Source: Ruminococcaceae bacterium BL-6
Lineage (GTDB): Bacteria > Bacillota > Clostridia > Oscillospirales > Acutalibacteraceae
Direction: 5' to 3'
NCBI GenBank assembly: GCA_902810075.1
Contig: LR778135.1
Span: 1,116,001 to 1,180,000 of the forward strand
Length of the DNA stretch: 64,000 nucleotides
Shown here: in pieces, positions 1 through 7,937 of the stretch
Layout of the letters: every line of letters begins with the position of its first letter
How positions within the stretch are numbered: position 1 is the first letter of the stretch
Translations under genes and position numbers: made by a program
The notes under the pieces: model-generated
The model's database searches: none
Told to the model about the DNA's origin: nothing
The model's input: only the letters and a program-made list of their open reading frames with translations

Positions 1-187
1 GACCCCCTCGAGGGTGGAGCGCGCGATCCGCCACGCGATTGAAGTGGCGTGGGACCGCGGCGATATCGATATACTGAATTCCTATTTCGGCTACACCATC
101 CACAATACGCGCGGAAAGCCGACGAACAGCGAATTCATCGCGATGATCAGTGACAAGCTGCGTCTGGAAATGAAATCCGCGAGCTGA
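1..187 (+). CDS. spo0A: Stage 0 sporulation protein A, C-terminal fragment
   Basis: The frame starting at base 2 reads [20 protein letters not shown] and continues through a segment containing [19 protein letters not shown] to a TGA at 185-187. This is the DNA-binding end of Spo0A, the phosphorylated response regulator that commits low-GC Gram-positive cells to sporulation. It includes the helix-turn-helix recognition region and the conserved C-terminal helix. The receiver domain and start codon lie outside the window. The fragment is very close to the family consensus, so the call is firm. It marks the organism as an endospore-forming Firmicute lineage. Confidence 0.96.
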   Translation, partial: TPSRVERAIRHAIEVAWDRGDIDILNSYFGYTIHNTRGKPTNSEFIAMISDKLRLEMKSAS

Positions 188-270
188 TAAAAATGGCTTG
201 TACATTGGTTCTTTCCAGAAAAATGGAAATGAGTTCGGAGCGATGAATCCGATAAAAAAGCTTTATTTTT

Positions 271-315
271 GCCCTGTCTGACTGTAGAATCTGCGGTCAG
301 GCAGGGCATCTTTTT
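271..315 (+). terminator. Rho-independent terminator after spo0A
   Basis: Arms GCCCTGTCTGAC (271-282) and GTCAGGCAGGGC (296-307) form a 12-bp stem with one G-T wobble and a 13-nt loop, followed by ATCTTTTT. It lies 84 nt after the spo0A stop. Confidence 0.85.
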
Positions 316-480
316 GAAGCAGGATGCTTTCGTCATGAAAAATGATGTTGCAGAATGAAAAGAGGATTCCGCCATTACGAGAAGCTCCATGAATCCCCTT
401 TTGGAATGGGCGGAACAGGCACAGATTCAAGCCAAAATTCCACTTTTCAAGAACGACTGATCCAATACAGTAAAATCTTT

Positions 481-508
481 ATTATAATGAATATTTTTTC
501 ATTATAAT
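481..508. repeat. AT-rich perfect inverted repeat
   Basis: ATTATAATGAA (481-491) and its exact complement TTCATTATAAT (498-508) enclose a 6-nt loop and are followed by AAAATTTTTT. It could be an operator or a weak hairpin; no gene is visible nearby that would decide this. Confidence 0.45.
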
Positions 509-591
509 AAAATTTTTTGATTCTTATGAAAATTCAGCAGAAAGTGAGAAATTCGGATAAAAATCCAAAATGTATCGCCCCGTTCCGTTGG

Positions 592-619
592 AAAATCCCG
601 ATGGTGCGGGGGATTTTTT
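592..619 (+). terminator. Possible rho-independent terminator
   Basis: AAATCCC (593-599) can pair with GGGATTT (610-616), followed by a T run to 619. No gene clearly ends just upstream, so it may close a short untranslated transcript in the 188-1026 gap. Confidence 0.4.
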
Positions 620-650
620 ATGTTCGATTTCTTCATTTACACGTCTACGC

Positions 651-940
651 TTTCATGTTATAATAACCTCACGGCACAAACGGAAGCAAAGCTTCCGGTG
701 CCTGAGAGAACATTGAAGTATTTCATACTATAATAACCTCACGGCACAAACGGAAGCAAAGCTTCCGGTGCCTGAGAGAACATTGAAGTATTTCATACTA
801 TAATAACCTCACGAAACGGAAGCAAAGCTTCCGACGCCTGAGAGAACATTGAAGTATTTCAGAAGTATTACATACTATAATAGCCTCAGGGTGTAAGCGG
901 AGGCAGAGCCTCCGGCGCCTGAGAACATGGAAGCATGACA
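651..940. repeat. Four tandem ~70-bp hairpin repeats
   Basis: Units start at about 661, 731, 801 and 878; the first two are identical with a period of exactly 70 bp. Each contains a perfect stem CGGAAGC-AAA-GCTTCCG inside a longer dyad (CTCA...GGCAC / GTGCC...TGAG). Unit 4 changes the inner stem to CGGAGGC / GCCTCCG, so both arms change together and pairing is kept. Unit 3 has lost the GGCAC/GTGCC part. TATAAT-like sequences precede each unit, but no well-spaced -35 is seen. This is a REP-like or structured-RNA repeat cluster; no coding sequence is evident. Confidence 0.75.
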
Positions 941-1026
941 AGTTTTGCATATTTGAAATTTTTTTCACTTTAAAACGCCTTTCCAGCTTAACATCATGTT
1001 ATCATAAAATGAGGGAAGTGAGGGGG

Positions 1027-1818
1027 ATGCTGGGGGAAATTTTGGGCGATATTGCCGGTTCCCGTTTTGAATTCAGCAAGCCGCAGAATTTCAACAGCAA
1101 AACGGTCCGGCTTTTTGAAGACGATTGTTTCTATACGGACGATACGGTGATGTCGGTCGCGACGAAGTACGCCGTGCTCCAAAAGATCCCCTATGCAAAG
1201 GCATACCTTCTTTTTGGAAAGGCATATCCGACCGCGGGGTACGGGCCCATGTTTCAGCAGTGGCTGCGCGGGCCGTCCCACGCGCCGTATCAGAGCTTCG
1301 GGAACGGCGCGGCCATGCGGGTCGGATTTATCGGGGAATATTTTCAAACGCTGGAAAAGGTGAAGGAAGAGGCCGGAAAAAGCGCGATGTGCACCCATGA
1401 TCATCCGGATGGCGTCGCGGGCGCGCAGGCAGTCGCGTCGTGTATTTTTCTCGCGAGACAGGGCTGCTCCAAAAAGGAGATCCGGAACCGCATCGAAAAA
1501 GATTACCCTTACAATCTTCAGCGGAGCCTTCGGATGAGAAGGCCGTTTGCAAAATATGACATTACCTGTGCCGGCTCCGTGCCGCTTGCCATCCGCTGCT
1601 TTTTGGAAAGCGACTGCTGGGAAAGCTGCATCCGCAACGTGATGAGCATTACCTGCGACACGGATACGGTCGGCTGTATCGCGGGCGGGATCGCCCACGC
1701 CTATTATCGGGAAACGGGGTTCCGCGAAATGGAGCTTCTGAAAAAATATCTGATCAAACCGTCGGCAGGCCGGAAAACGGATTCGTTTCTGTTCGACTGG
1801 GCCGTCGCAGAGGGATAA
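1027..1818 (+). CDS. ADP-ribosylglycohydrolase family protein
   Basis: The 263-residue product begins MLGEILGDIAGSRFE, the usual N-terminus of the ADP-ribosylglycohydrolase (ARH/DraG) family. The metal-binding signatures are visible: YTDDT near residue 40, a THDHPDGVAGA segment in the middle, and CDTDTVGCIAGG near residue 215, matching the DxDT...G motif that holds the two Mg ions. Such enzymes remove ADP-ribose from proteins or cleave related ADP-ribosyl compounds; the substrate here is unknown. The ATG at 1027 is chosen over an in-frame ATG at 1009 because it matches the family start and follows a purine-rich AGGG stretch. It lies 24 nt upstream of a small unknown gene and is probably co-transcribed with it. 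Confidence 0.88.
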   Translation: MLGEILGDIAGSRFEFSKPQNFNSKTVRLFEDDCFYTDDTVMSVATKYAVLQKIPYAKAYLLFGKAYPTAGYGPMFQQWLRGPSHAPYQSFGNGAAMRVGFIGEYFQTLEKVKEEAGKSAMCTHDHPDGVAGAQAVASCIFLARQGCSKKEIRNRIEKDYPYNLQRSLRMRRPFAKYDITCAGSVPLAIRCFLESDCWESCIRNVMSITCDTDTVGCIAGGIAHAYYRETGFREMELLKKYLIKPSAGRKTDSFLFDWAVAEG

Positions 1819-1842
1819 CAGGGAAAACAAAGGGGGGCTGTG

Positions 1843-2310
1843 ATGACCGTTTACACTTACCAGTCCGTCAGGGTGCTGAAAATCCTGAAATCCGGGCAGG
1901 TCTACCGCGCTTATCCAAGCAGAAAATTTGCCAGGGAATATGCCGGGCTGATCGATATTCTCGGGCTGCACTGCCAGTGTCCCATCTTCGGAAACCTGAA
2001 ATTCCACCGGAAAAACCGGGGCGGGAATACTTCCGACCATGTCAGGCTGATCCTGAAAGTTCCGGCGGAGCTGATCCGCCTGACGGAATATTCCGAATGG
2101 GCGGATTTTATGTATATGATGCAGTTCACGACCCCGGATCATTACGGAAGCCTGATGCAGAGCGGAACGGAAGGAATTTCCCAGAAGAAGCTGGACCGGA
2201 CGATCGCCTCTTTGAAAAAGCAGCGGAAACCGTGGGCGTACCGGGTCCCCCAGGTGATTCTGGAAGAGATCCGCCCCGAGTGGCTGGTGGATTACAAAAT
2301 CAGAATCTGA
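1843..2310 (+). CDS. Uncharacterised protein, weakly DUF3841-like
   Basis: A 155-residue soluble protein starting MTVYTYQSVRVLKILKSGQ. The N-terminal pattern (TYQS..VL.IL.SG) and the middle HVRLILKVPAELIRLTEYSEW recall the DUF3841 family, but I make that assignment from memory and only weakly. No membrane segment or signal peptide is visible. It follows the ADP-ribosylglycohydrolase by 24 nt with its own RBS (AGGGGGG, 1831-1837), so the two are probably one operon. The ATG at 1843 has better RBS spacing than the overlapping GTG at 1840. Function unknown. Confidence 0.7.
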   Translation: MTVYTYQSVRVLKILKSGQVYRAYPSRKFAREYAGLIDILGLHCQCPIFGNLKFHRKNRGGNTSDHVRLILKVPAELIRLTEYSEWADFMYMMQFTTPDHYGSLMQSGTEGISQKKLDRTIASLKKQRKPWAYRVPQVILEEIRPEWLVDYKIRI

Positions 2311-2369
2311 GCGGAACATCCCGTTTTCGGATCGTCACGGAGGCAGACAGATCAGGACAATGAGGTCAA

Positions 2370-2410
2370 GGACACCTCCCTAAGGATTTCTATCCCGGGG
2401 AGGTTCCTTT
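2370..2410 (+). terminator. Possible terminator
   Basis: ACCTCCC (2374-2380) pairs with GGGGAGGT (2397-2404), extended by GGA/TCC with a bulged C. Only TTT follows, so termination would be weak. Confidence 0.4.
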
Positions 2411-2446
2411 CGTGGACGTTTGATTTGGTGGGAAGGGAGAATTTTT

Positions 2447-2620
2447 ATGACACAGGATGAGATCAAGAAAATGGACAAAAAGATCCGTATGGTTCAGGAT
2501 CCGTTCGGAATGGGATTTCAGTCTTTCTACAAGATCATTTCGGAATTCGCGCAGATGAAGGGAAAACCCAAGGAAGAAATTCTGCGCCAGTATATCGTAT
2601 GGAAGGCGAGGACCGTTTGA
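2447..2620 (+). CDS. Small conserved-type hypothetical protein
   Basis: 57 residues, MTQDEIKKMDKKIRMVQDPF followed by a hydrophobic-aromatic helix region (GMGFQSFYKIISEF) and a basic end. The ATG at 2447 follows GAAGGGAGA at good spacing; upstream in-frame TTG codons lack an RBS. It is highly charged, probably helical, with no membrane span. It stands alone with a strong terminator 37 nt downstream, which supports it as a real monocistronic gene. Function unknown. Confidence 0.65.
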   Translation: MTQDEIKKMDKKIRMVQDPFGMGFQSFYKIISEFAQMKGKPKEEILRQYIVWKARTV

Positions 2621-2656
2621 AGCGGCCCCTCATGCCTGCCTCCGCGAGGTTTGGGC

Positions 2657-2699
2657 TTTATGGGAAAACCGGCGGATTTTCCCATAAAAGGTTATTTTT
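2657..2699 (+). terminator. Rho-independent terminator
   Basis: Perfect 12-bp arms TTTATGGGAAAA (2657-2668) and TTTTCCCATAAA (2677-2688) with an 8-nt loop, then TTATTTTT. Confidence 0.85.
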
Positions 2700-2849
2700 G
2701 AATTAAAAGGAAGTTAAAAAGAAGGGGGAATGCTAAAAATTTTGAAAAACCATCCTATATCATGAATAGAAGGTTCGTCATTTTCAGGCTGAAGCGGAAG
2801 AGACCCGAAATTTTTCGCTTCCCCGGCAAAGGATTTGGGGCGTTTTATT

Positions 2850-4067
2850 TTGAATTTTAATGTCAATGAAATGTTGATCTCGCTTTCGTTTACGCTGGAT
2901 TTTGTCGAGCAGGAACTCATCAGCGACGTTTCCAACCACGGCCGCCGCGTCGCATATATCGCCGCGCGGATCGGGCGGAAGCTGAATCTGAACGACCGGG
3001 ACCTGTTCGATCTGATCTCTTACGCGCTGCTGCACGACAACGGCATCACCGGCGCGCGGATGTTCGGGCCGCGCAGCCTGCTGGAAATCGAGCAGATCCG
3101 TCAGCACTGCATCCAGGGGGAGAAAAACGTCCGGTTTTTCCCGTTTTTCCATCCGGTGCCGAATGTGATCCTCTATCATAACGAATACTGCGACGGAAGC
3201 GGATTTTTCGGCAGAAAGGGAAACGAAATCCCGCTTTACTCGCGCGTCATCGCGCTTTCGGATTTTACGGCGATCCAGTACGTTTCCGGGAAAAGCCCGG
3301 AAGAAATCCTCGATACGGTCAAAAGGGAATCCCGAAAATTCGACCCTGGCCTCACGGACCTCTTTTTCGAGCTCGGCGCAAACGTGGAATTCTGGCTCAG
3401 TATGAATTCCATGTTCGTCGGCGAGGCGCTCAGCCTGCTGATCCCGCAGGTCAAGCGGGAGTTCAGCTATTGCGATATCCGGAGGATCTCCCAGATCTTC
3501 AGCTGTATCATCGACGAGAAATCGCCGTTCACGGGGGCGCATTCCCGCGGAATCAGCGAAAAGACGGGGATTCTGTGCCGGCATTACGGCTATGACGAGC
3601 AGACCTACTGGAAAATGAGGATCGCCGCGGATCTGCACGACCTCGGGAAGATCATGGTCCCCAACAGCATTCTGGACAAACCCGGCAGCCTGACACCCGC
3701 GGAGGTTTCCGTGGTTCAGTCCCATCCGTTTTACACCCGGAAGGCGCTGGAGGTGATTTCCGGCTTTGAGGATATCACGGACTGGGCCGCGAACCACCAT
3801 GAAAAGCTGAACGGAACGGGATATCCGTACGGCTTTACGCGGGAGCAGCTCGATTTCAATTCCAGAATGCTCGCGTGCATCGACATTTACCAGGCGCTGA
3901 CGGAAGACAGGCCCTACCGCGGCGGAATGTCCCACAAACAGGCGGTGGGCATCATGAGGGATATGGCGCGCATGGATTTGATCGAGCCGTCAATCGTCGA
4001 GGACATCAGTCAGATCTTTCGCGATGAGGGCGGGGAACAATCCCCCGAATTGAAATGCGCGACGTGA
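2850..4067 (+). CDS. Tandem HD / HD-GYP domain protein, putative cyclic-di-GMP phosphodiesterase
   Basis: A 405-residue protein with two HD-type domains. The N-terminal one keeps HGRRVAYIA and LLHDNG (HD near residues 62-63) but has a degenerate GYP region (CDGSGFFG). The C-terminal one is canonical: AHSRGISEKTG, DLHDLGKIMVPNSILDKPG and NHHEKLNGTGYP, the HD plus GYP signature of cyclic-di-GMP hydrolases. It should therefore degrade cyclic-di-GMP, with the first half probably sensory or structural. No transmembrane helices are visible. Start is uncertain: a TTG at 2850 (9 nt after GGGG) gives MNFNVNEM; a TTG at 2835 is also in frame. A strong hairpin follows the stop. Confidence 0.87.
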   Translation: MNFNVNEMLISLSFTLDFVEQELISDVSNHGRRVAYIAARIGRKLNLNDRDLFDLISYALLHDNGITGARMFGPRSLLEIEQIRQHCIQGEKNVRFFPFFHPVPNVILYHNEYCDGSGFFGRKGNEIPLYSRVIALSDFTAIQYVSGKSPEEILDTVKRESRKFDPGLTDLFFELGANVEFWLSMNSMFVGEALSLLIPQVKREFSYCDIRRISQIFSCIIDEKSPFTGAHSRGISEKTGILCRHYGYDEQTYWKMRIAADLHDLGKIMVPNSILDKPGSLTPAEVSVVQSHPFYTRKALEVISGFEDITDWAANHHEKLNGTGYPYGFTREQLDFNSRMLACIDIYQALTEDRPYRGGMSHKQAVGIMRDMARMDLIEPSIVEDISQIFRDEGGEQSPELKCAT

Positions 4068-4076
4068 AAACACGGG

Positions 4077-4126
4077 AAAAGCCGGCCCGGACAGAATGGA
4101 AGGTTCTCCTGTCCGGGCCGGCTTTT
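4077..4126. terminator. Bidirectional terminator between convergent genes
   Basis: AAAAGCCGGCCCGGACAG (4077-4094) and CTGTCCGGGCCGGCTTTT (4109-4126) form a perfect 18-bp stem with T runs on both strands. It separates the HD-GYP gene from the convergent DegV gene. Confidence 0.92.
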
Positions 4127-4134
4127 GCGCGGCT

Positions 4135-4974
4135 TTATTTGCGCTGATACAGAATTCCGAGCGTGTCCGGCCCGCAGTGGCACGAAACCGTGCATCCGGC
4201 GTGGGTCTCGATGATCTCCCGGAAGCTGGAATAGCGGGCGAGCGCCGCCCTCACCGCCGCGACAGCCTCCTTGGAACAGAGGGGATGCGTGATGAACACC
4301 CGCCTGTCGTCGATGGCTTCGCTCTGGGTCAGCCTGTCCTTCACGTATTGCTCCAGACAATGGATGAAGGTTCCGCGGTACTTTTTTCCCACCTGCATTT
4401 TCCCGCCGGTCACTTCGATGCAGGGCTTGATCTGAAGGAGCTTCGCGCCCTGGGCTGCCAGGCCGGAGCAGCGCCCGCCCTTGTGCAGATAGTCCAGGCG
4501 GTCGATCACGAAGCTGGCGTCTATTTTGGGGACGATCTCTTTGAGCCGGGTGCAGATTTCCTGCGGCTCCATGCCGGCTTCGGCCATTTCCGCCGCATCG
4601 CACACCAGGTGGCCGCTGCCGGTGGAAAGGTTCAGCGAGTCGATCACGTGCACGTTTGGAAATTCCGCCGCCGCAAGGCAGGCGTTCTGATAGCAGGAGG
4701 AAAAGAACGAGCTGATGCAGATGTGGATCACCGCGTCGTATTTTTTGGACATCTCTTCAAAAAGGGCCTTGTATTCGGCTATGTTTACCGCGGCGGTGCG
4801 GCACATTTTTCCTTCCTGCTCCACATACCGGAAGATGTCCGGCGGGGTGATGTCGACGCCGTCCCGAAAGGTTTGGCTTCCGGCCAGAATATGAAGCGGC
4901 GCCAGCGTGATGTTCCATCTTTTCAGCAGTTCGGGGGAGAGGTCGCAGGTGCTGTCTGCGGTTATCTTAATCAT
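4135..4974 (-). CDS. DegV family fatty-acid-binding protein
   Basis: A 279-residue protein beginning MIKITADSTCDLSPELLKRW, the DegV opening (TADSTCDL), followed by FRDGVDIT, a segment with ISSFFSSCYQNACLAA, and RLDYLHKGGRCSG. DegV/FakB proteins bind a fatty acid in a two-domain pocket and in Gram-positives present it to the FakA kinase for phospholipid synthesis. No fakA-like gene is in the window, so the partner is not shown. An excellent RBS (AAAAGGAGGGA) lies 7 nt before the ATG. It is monocistronic, with a shared terminator downstream. Confidence 0.93.
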   Translation of the reverse strand: MIKITADSTCDLSPELLKRWNITLAPLHILAGSQTFRDGVDITPPDIFRYVEQEGKMCRTAAVNIAEYKALFEEMSKKYDAVIHICISSFFSSCYQNACLAAAEFPNVHVIDSLNLSTGSGHLVCDAAEMAEAGMEPQEICTRLKEIVPKIDASFVIDRLDYLHKGGRCSGLAAQGAKLLQIKPCIEVTGGKMQVGKKYRGTFIHCLEQYVKDRLTQSEAIDDRRVFITHPLCSKEAVAAVRAALARYSSFREIIETHAGCTVSCHCGPDTLGILYQRK

Positions 4975-5101
4975 ATTCCGTCCCTCCTTTTCTGAATGTT
5001 CCGTTTCACCGTCCCGCGGCCGGAACGGGCTGTTTTGCGGATACGGAAATTATATCCTTTTTTTTCTGGAAAATCCAGAGAAGCGTTTCTCTTTTTTTTA
5101 G

Positions 5102-5145
5102 AAAAAATTCTGCCGAAAGGATGTTCCCCTTTCGGCAGAATTTTG
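5102..5145 (-). terminator. Terminator of the radical SAM gene
   Basis: Perfect long stem: AAATTCTGCCGAAAGG (5105-5120) against CCTTTCGGCAGAATTT (5128-5143), T-rich on the minus-strand exit. It lies 10 nt after the stop of the minus-strand gene. Confidence 0.85.
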
Positions 5146-5153
5146 TGGGCGTT

Positions 5154-6536
5154 TTATACAGCGGTCTTCTGTTCTTCCGAAGCTTTCGCATCGGCGCTGT
5201 CTTCCGGATGCGATTCCTCCCACAGGCGTTTTGCCGTGACCGACCAGTTCTTCGCCGCATCGACGCATTTTCCGGTCAGTTCGCGGACATCCTCCGGGCT
5301 GACCATGTCGGTCGATTTCGCCCCGGATTTTTCCACCATCTGGGTCAGGCGTCCCGGGTTGTCCAGCAGGGGGCAGGGGCGCAGCTGATTGTGGTTGAAC
5401 GGCTGGTTCTTGCGGTACTGCATGAACAGGGGGGAGCGAAGGGCTTCCAGCAGTGTCTTTTCATGGATGTTGGAATCCGCGTAATGGATGAACGCGCACG
5501 GCTCGATGTCCCCGGCCGCATTGATATGAAGGTATCTTCTGCCGCCGGCGATGCAGCCGTCCACATATTCGCCGTCGTTCCAGAAGTCCATCGTGAACAA
5601 GGGCTTGGTATTGCGGAATTCGCGGATCTGATGGTACATGAATTCGCGCTGGTCCGCCGTGGCCATCAGCTCGGGCGAAGCGTCGTTCCCGACCGGCATA
5701 TAGGTGAAGAACCACGCGAATTTCGCGCCCTTGCCGATCAGGTCGTCGAAGAACTTTTCGCTGCCGATGGTCTGCGTGTTGTTCCTGGTGTAGCAGCAGG
5801 AAGCGCCGAACGGCAGCTTTCTGCGCTTCAGAATCTCCATCGCGCGGACGACGGCCTGATAGGTGCCCTTCCCGCGCCTTGAGTCGGTGTCCTCTTCGAA
5901 TCCCTCCACGCTGATGGCGGGAATGAAGTTCTTGACGCGGAGCATCTCGTCGGCGAACGCGTCGTCGATCAGCGTCGCGTTGGTAAACGCCAAAAACATG
6001 CAGTCGCTGTGCTTTTCGCAGAGCCTGATAATGTCATCCTTGCGCACGAGCGGCTCGCCGCCGGAATAGATGTAAAAATAGATGCCGAGCTCTTTGCCCT
6101 GCAGGATAATTTTGTCCAGAGTTTTCAAATCCATGGAAAGACGGTTGCCGTAGTCGGCCGCCCAGCATCCGATGCAGTGCAGGTTGCAGGCGGAGGTGGG
6201 GTCCATCAGGATGGCCCACGGGATGTTGCAGTCGTAAACCTCTTTCAGCTCATCCTGCCGCTTGCAGCCGAGCACGGTCGCGTTGATCAGGAAGTTTTCA
6301 AACACCTTTTTGCGCACGCCGGAATCGACGTCGTCCCAAAGGCTGAGAAGAAGACGGTACCAGTTGTTGTTTTTATCTTCAATGACTTTACGGAACGTAT
6401 TCCGCTGGCTTTTAAAAATGTCATCCCGGTCAAGCAGGTCAACCCAGTTCAGAATTTTCGGTATGTTTTTTTCAGGGTTGGCGTCCAGATAGGAATAGGC
6501 GAGTTTCATCGCCGCAGAACCCACTTTTTCGATCAT
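5154..6536 (-). CDS. Radical SAM protein with SPASM-like C-terminus
   Basis: A 461-residue protein. An N-terminal helical region of about 100 residues precedes the radical SAM core, whose CNLHCIGC motif (Cys near 117, 121, 124) binds the 4Fe-4S cluster that cleaves S-adenosylmethionine. YSGGEP gives the SAM-binding strand. Further cysteines (CIAGG, EPCAFIHY, RPCPLLDN) resemble a SPASM/twitch region holding an extra cluster. Such enzymes modify peptides or small molecules; no precursor peptide is seen nearby, so the substrate is unknown. The start at 6536 is chosen because GGAGG lies 8 nt upstream. It is divergent from a gene encoding a shortened, cysteine-less relative of itself. Confidence 0.93.
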   Translation of the reverse strand: MIEKVGSAAMKLAYSYLDANPEKNIPKILNWVDLLDRDDIFKSQRNTFRKVIEDKNNNWYRLLLSLWDDVDSGVRKKVFENFLINATVLGCKRQDELKEVYDCNIPWAILMDPTSACNLHCIGCWAADYGNRLSMDLKTLDKIILQGKELGIYFYIYSGGEPLVRKDDIIRLCEKHSDCMFLAFTNATLIDDAFADEMLRVKNFIPAISVEGFEEDTDSRRGKGTYQAVVRAMEILKRRKLPFGASCCYTRNNTQTIGSEKFFDDLIGKGAKFAWFFTYMPVGNDASPELMATADQREFMYHQIREFRNTKPLFTMDFWNDGEYVDGCIAGGRRYLHINAAGDIEPCAFIHYADSNIHEKTLLEALRSPLFMQYRKNQPFNHNQLRPCPLLDNPGRLTQMVEKSGAKSTDMVSPEDVRELTGKCVDAAKNWSVTAKRLWEESHPEDSADAKASEEQKTAV

Positions 6537-6612
6537 GGTTAATACCTCCAGACATTTTATGGTACCTTTAGTGTAATATGAGATGGCGATTTCGTAATTA
6601 GACAAAAAATTA

Positions 6613-6635
6613 AAGTGTCAAGAATCTTGACACTT
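6613..6635. promoter_or_regulatory. Palindromic operator in the divergent radical SAM intergenic region
   Basis: AAGTGTCAAGA and TCTTGACACTT flank a single A, an 11-1-11 perfect dyad. It carries a TTGACA -35-like hexamer on each strand (6627-6632 plus; 6621-6616 minus). No good -10 is seen at 17 bp on either side, so the promoter part is inference. Confidence 0.55.
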
Positions 6636-6732
6636 AACAAAAATTGTCAATAGTGGTCGGCCTTTTTTGCGGTTACAATGAAAGACATAATAATAGAGTA
6701 TGGATCACTATGACGCAAGGAGTTGATTTCAA

Positions 6733-7770
6733 TTGGAGCTTCAGCACCGATTGATCCGGCAGGCAATCAATATTGCGGTCAGCAAGGCTTTGGATGATAT
6801 GCGCGGGAATACAAGGCGCAGCCTTAGAAATTTAATCGAACTCGGCCTGCTCTTTTCCAGAAGCGAAAACCAAAGGTGCTTTTTCGGGCTGGTTCAACAG
6901 GCCGTGTCCGAGGGGAACAACCGTTATTACAGGCTGGCTTCCAGGGTGATTCAGGATGTCGACCCCGATACGCTGAAAACCGTGGGGATCAACCTGGGGT
7001 ACAGCAGCCTGGTGCACGGGGCGCACCAGCTGCAGAAAAAACAGATTGCGGAAAACTGCGCCCTGCCGTGGATGGTGGTATTCGACGCGCGCAGGTGCGA
7101 ATGCGTCAGCTTTGAGCTTTTGGGTCGCCTGATTTCCGAGGGGCGCAAAATCGGGATCTGCACTTATGTTTTCCGCGCCGGGAAACAGGAGGAGATGCTG
7201 CCCTTCTGCAGCATGGCGGCCGGGTTTGAAGAATGCATGTTCTTTCTGGAAGCCCCCTTCGATTTCCTGCAAAACCCCGAAACGGCGGAGTGCCTGGGCG
7301 GCTTTCCCAATCTTGCCGTCGCGGTCGACATGACCTGCGGGGATTTCGGGCGGGAGGACGCGCAAAACGCGTTTTCCCTGCTGAGAAAGAACCGGTGCCT
7401 GTACGGTTACTGGATGGATTACGGGGAGGATGAGCGGGCCGAGGCGATTTCCCGCCGCCTGGTTTCCGAAGCGATCGGGCTCGGGAATGTGTTCGGCGTC
7501 TATGTGCCTAAAATCGGGGTGTCCGCTGCCGCCAGAAACGAGGTCTTTTCCGAAATCTGTTCCAAACGGAAAGAAAAGGGACAGCCGTTGATCCTGCTCG
7601 ACTGGGTCGGGGACATGAGGTTCATCGGCGAAAAGATCCGCTCCGGCATGGGCTATTTTGTGCTGGATTCCCTCACGGCGCCGAAGGACGGGGAGATGGC
7701 GCCCGGCCTGCTCGAGCTTCTGAAACGGAAGGCGCGCGGCGGCATCCGCCTGTCCCCCGCTGCAAGATGA
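6733..7770 (+). CDS. Cysteine-less degenerate paralogue of the neighbouring radical SAM protein
   Basis: 345 residues. By eye it aligns with the divergent radical SAM protein across the N-terminal half: AINIAVSKAL, NNRYYRL, ENCALPWMVVFD and EGRKIGICTYVFRAG match AMKLAYSYL, NNNWYRL, YDCNIPWAILMD and QGKELGIYFYIYSGG. The stretch that holds CxxxCxxC and the following loop is missing (it reads DARRCECVSFELL), and SGGEP is RAGKQ. It therefore cannot bind the usual cluster and is probably a non-catalytic partner or regulator rather than an enzyme. The TTG start at 6733 has AAGGAG 10 nt upstream. The frame is open and well spaced, so decay to a pseudogene is unlikely. Confidence 0.75.
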   Translation: MELQHRLIRQAINIAVSKALDDMRGNTRRSLRNLIELGLLFSRSENQRCFFGLVQQAVSEGNNRYYRLASRVIQDVDPDTLKTVGINLGYSSLVHGAHQLQKKQIAENCALPWMVVFDARRCECVSFELLGRLISEGRKIGICTYVFRAGKQEEMLPFCSMAAGFEECMFFLEAPFDFLQNPETAECLGGFPNLAVAVDMTCGDFGREDAQNAFSLLRKNRCLYGYWMDYGEDERAEAISRRLVSEAIGLGNVFGVYVPKIGVSAAARNEVFSEICSKRKEKGQPLILLDWVGDMRFIGEKIRSGMGYFVLDSLTAPKDGEMAPGLLELLKRKARGGIRLSPAAR

Positions 7771-7847
7771 CGGCGTGCCCGGATGAAAAAAGATGCTGTA
7801 AAATGATTTGCGATGGCAATGACACAAAGCAATTGCCTGAAACGTAA

Positions 7848-7896
7848 GAAACACGCCTCGAAGCGGCTTCGAAAGCCAAATCAAGGCGTGTTTTTG
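7848..7896. terminator. Terminator between convergent genes
   Basis: AAACACGCCTCGA pairs with TCAAGGCGTGTTT around an inner GGCTTTCGAAGCC-type stem, with a T run on both sides. It lies between the radical SAM paralogue (+) and the TetR gene (-). Confidence 0.8.
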
Positions 7897-7937
7897 TACA
7901 TTGTTTTTGAAGGAGGCCGTTTTGCAGCAGCCCCTTT

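Noticed and set aside
91..390. A 99-residue minus-strand frame at the left edge
   Set aside because: It runs antisense through the spo0A end and its terminator hairpin, and has no recognisable features.
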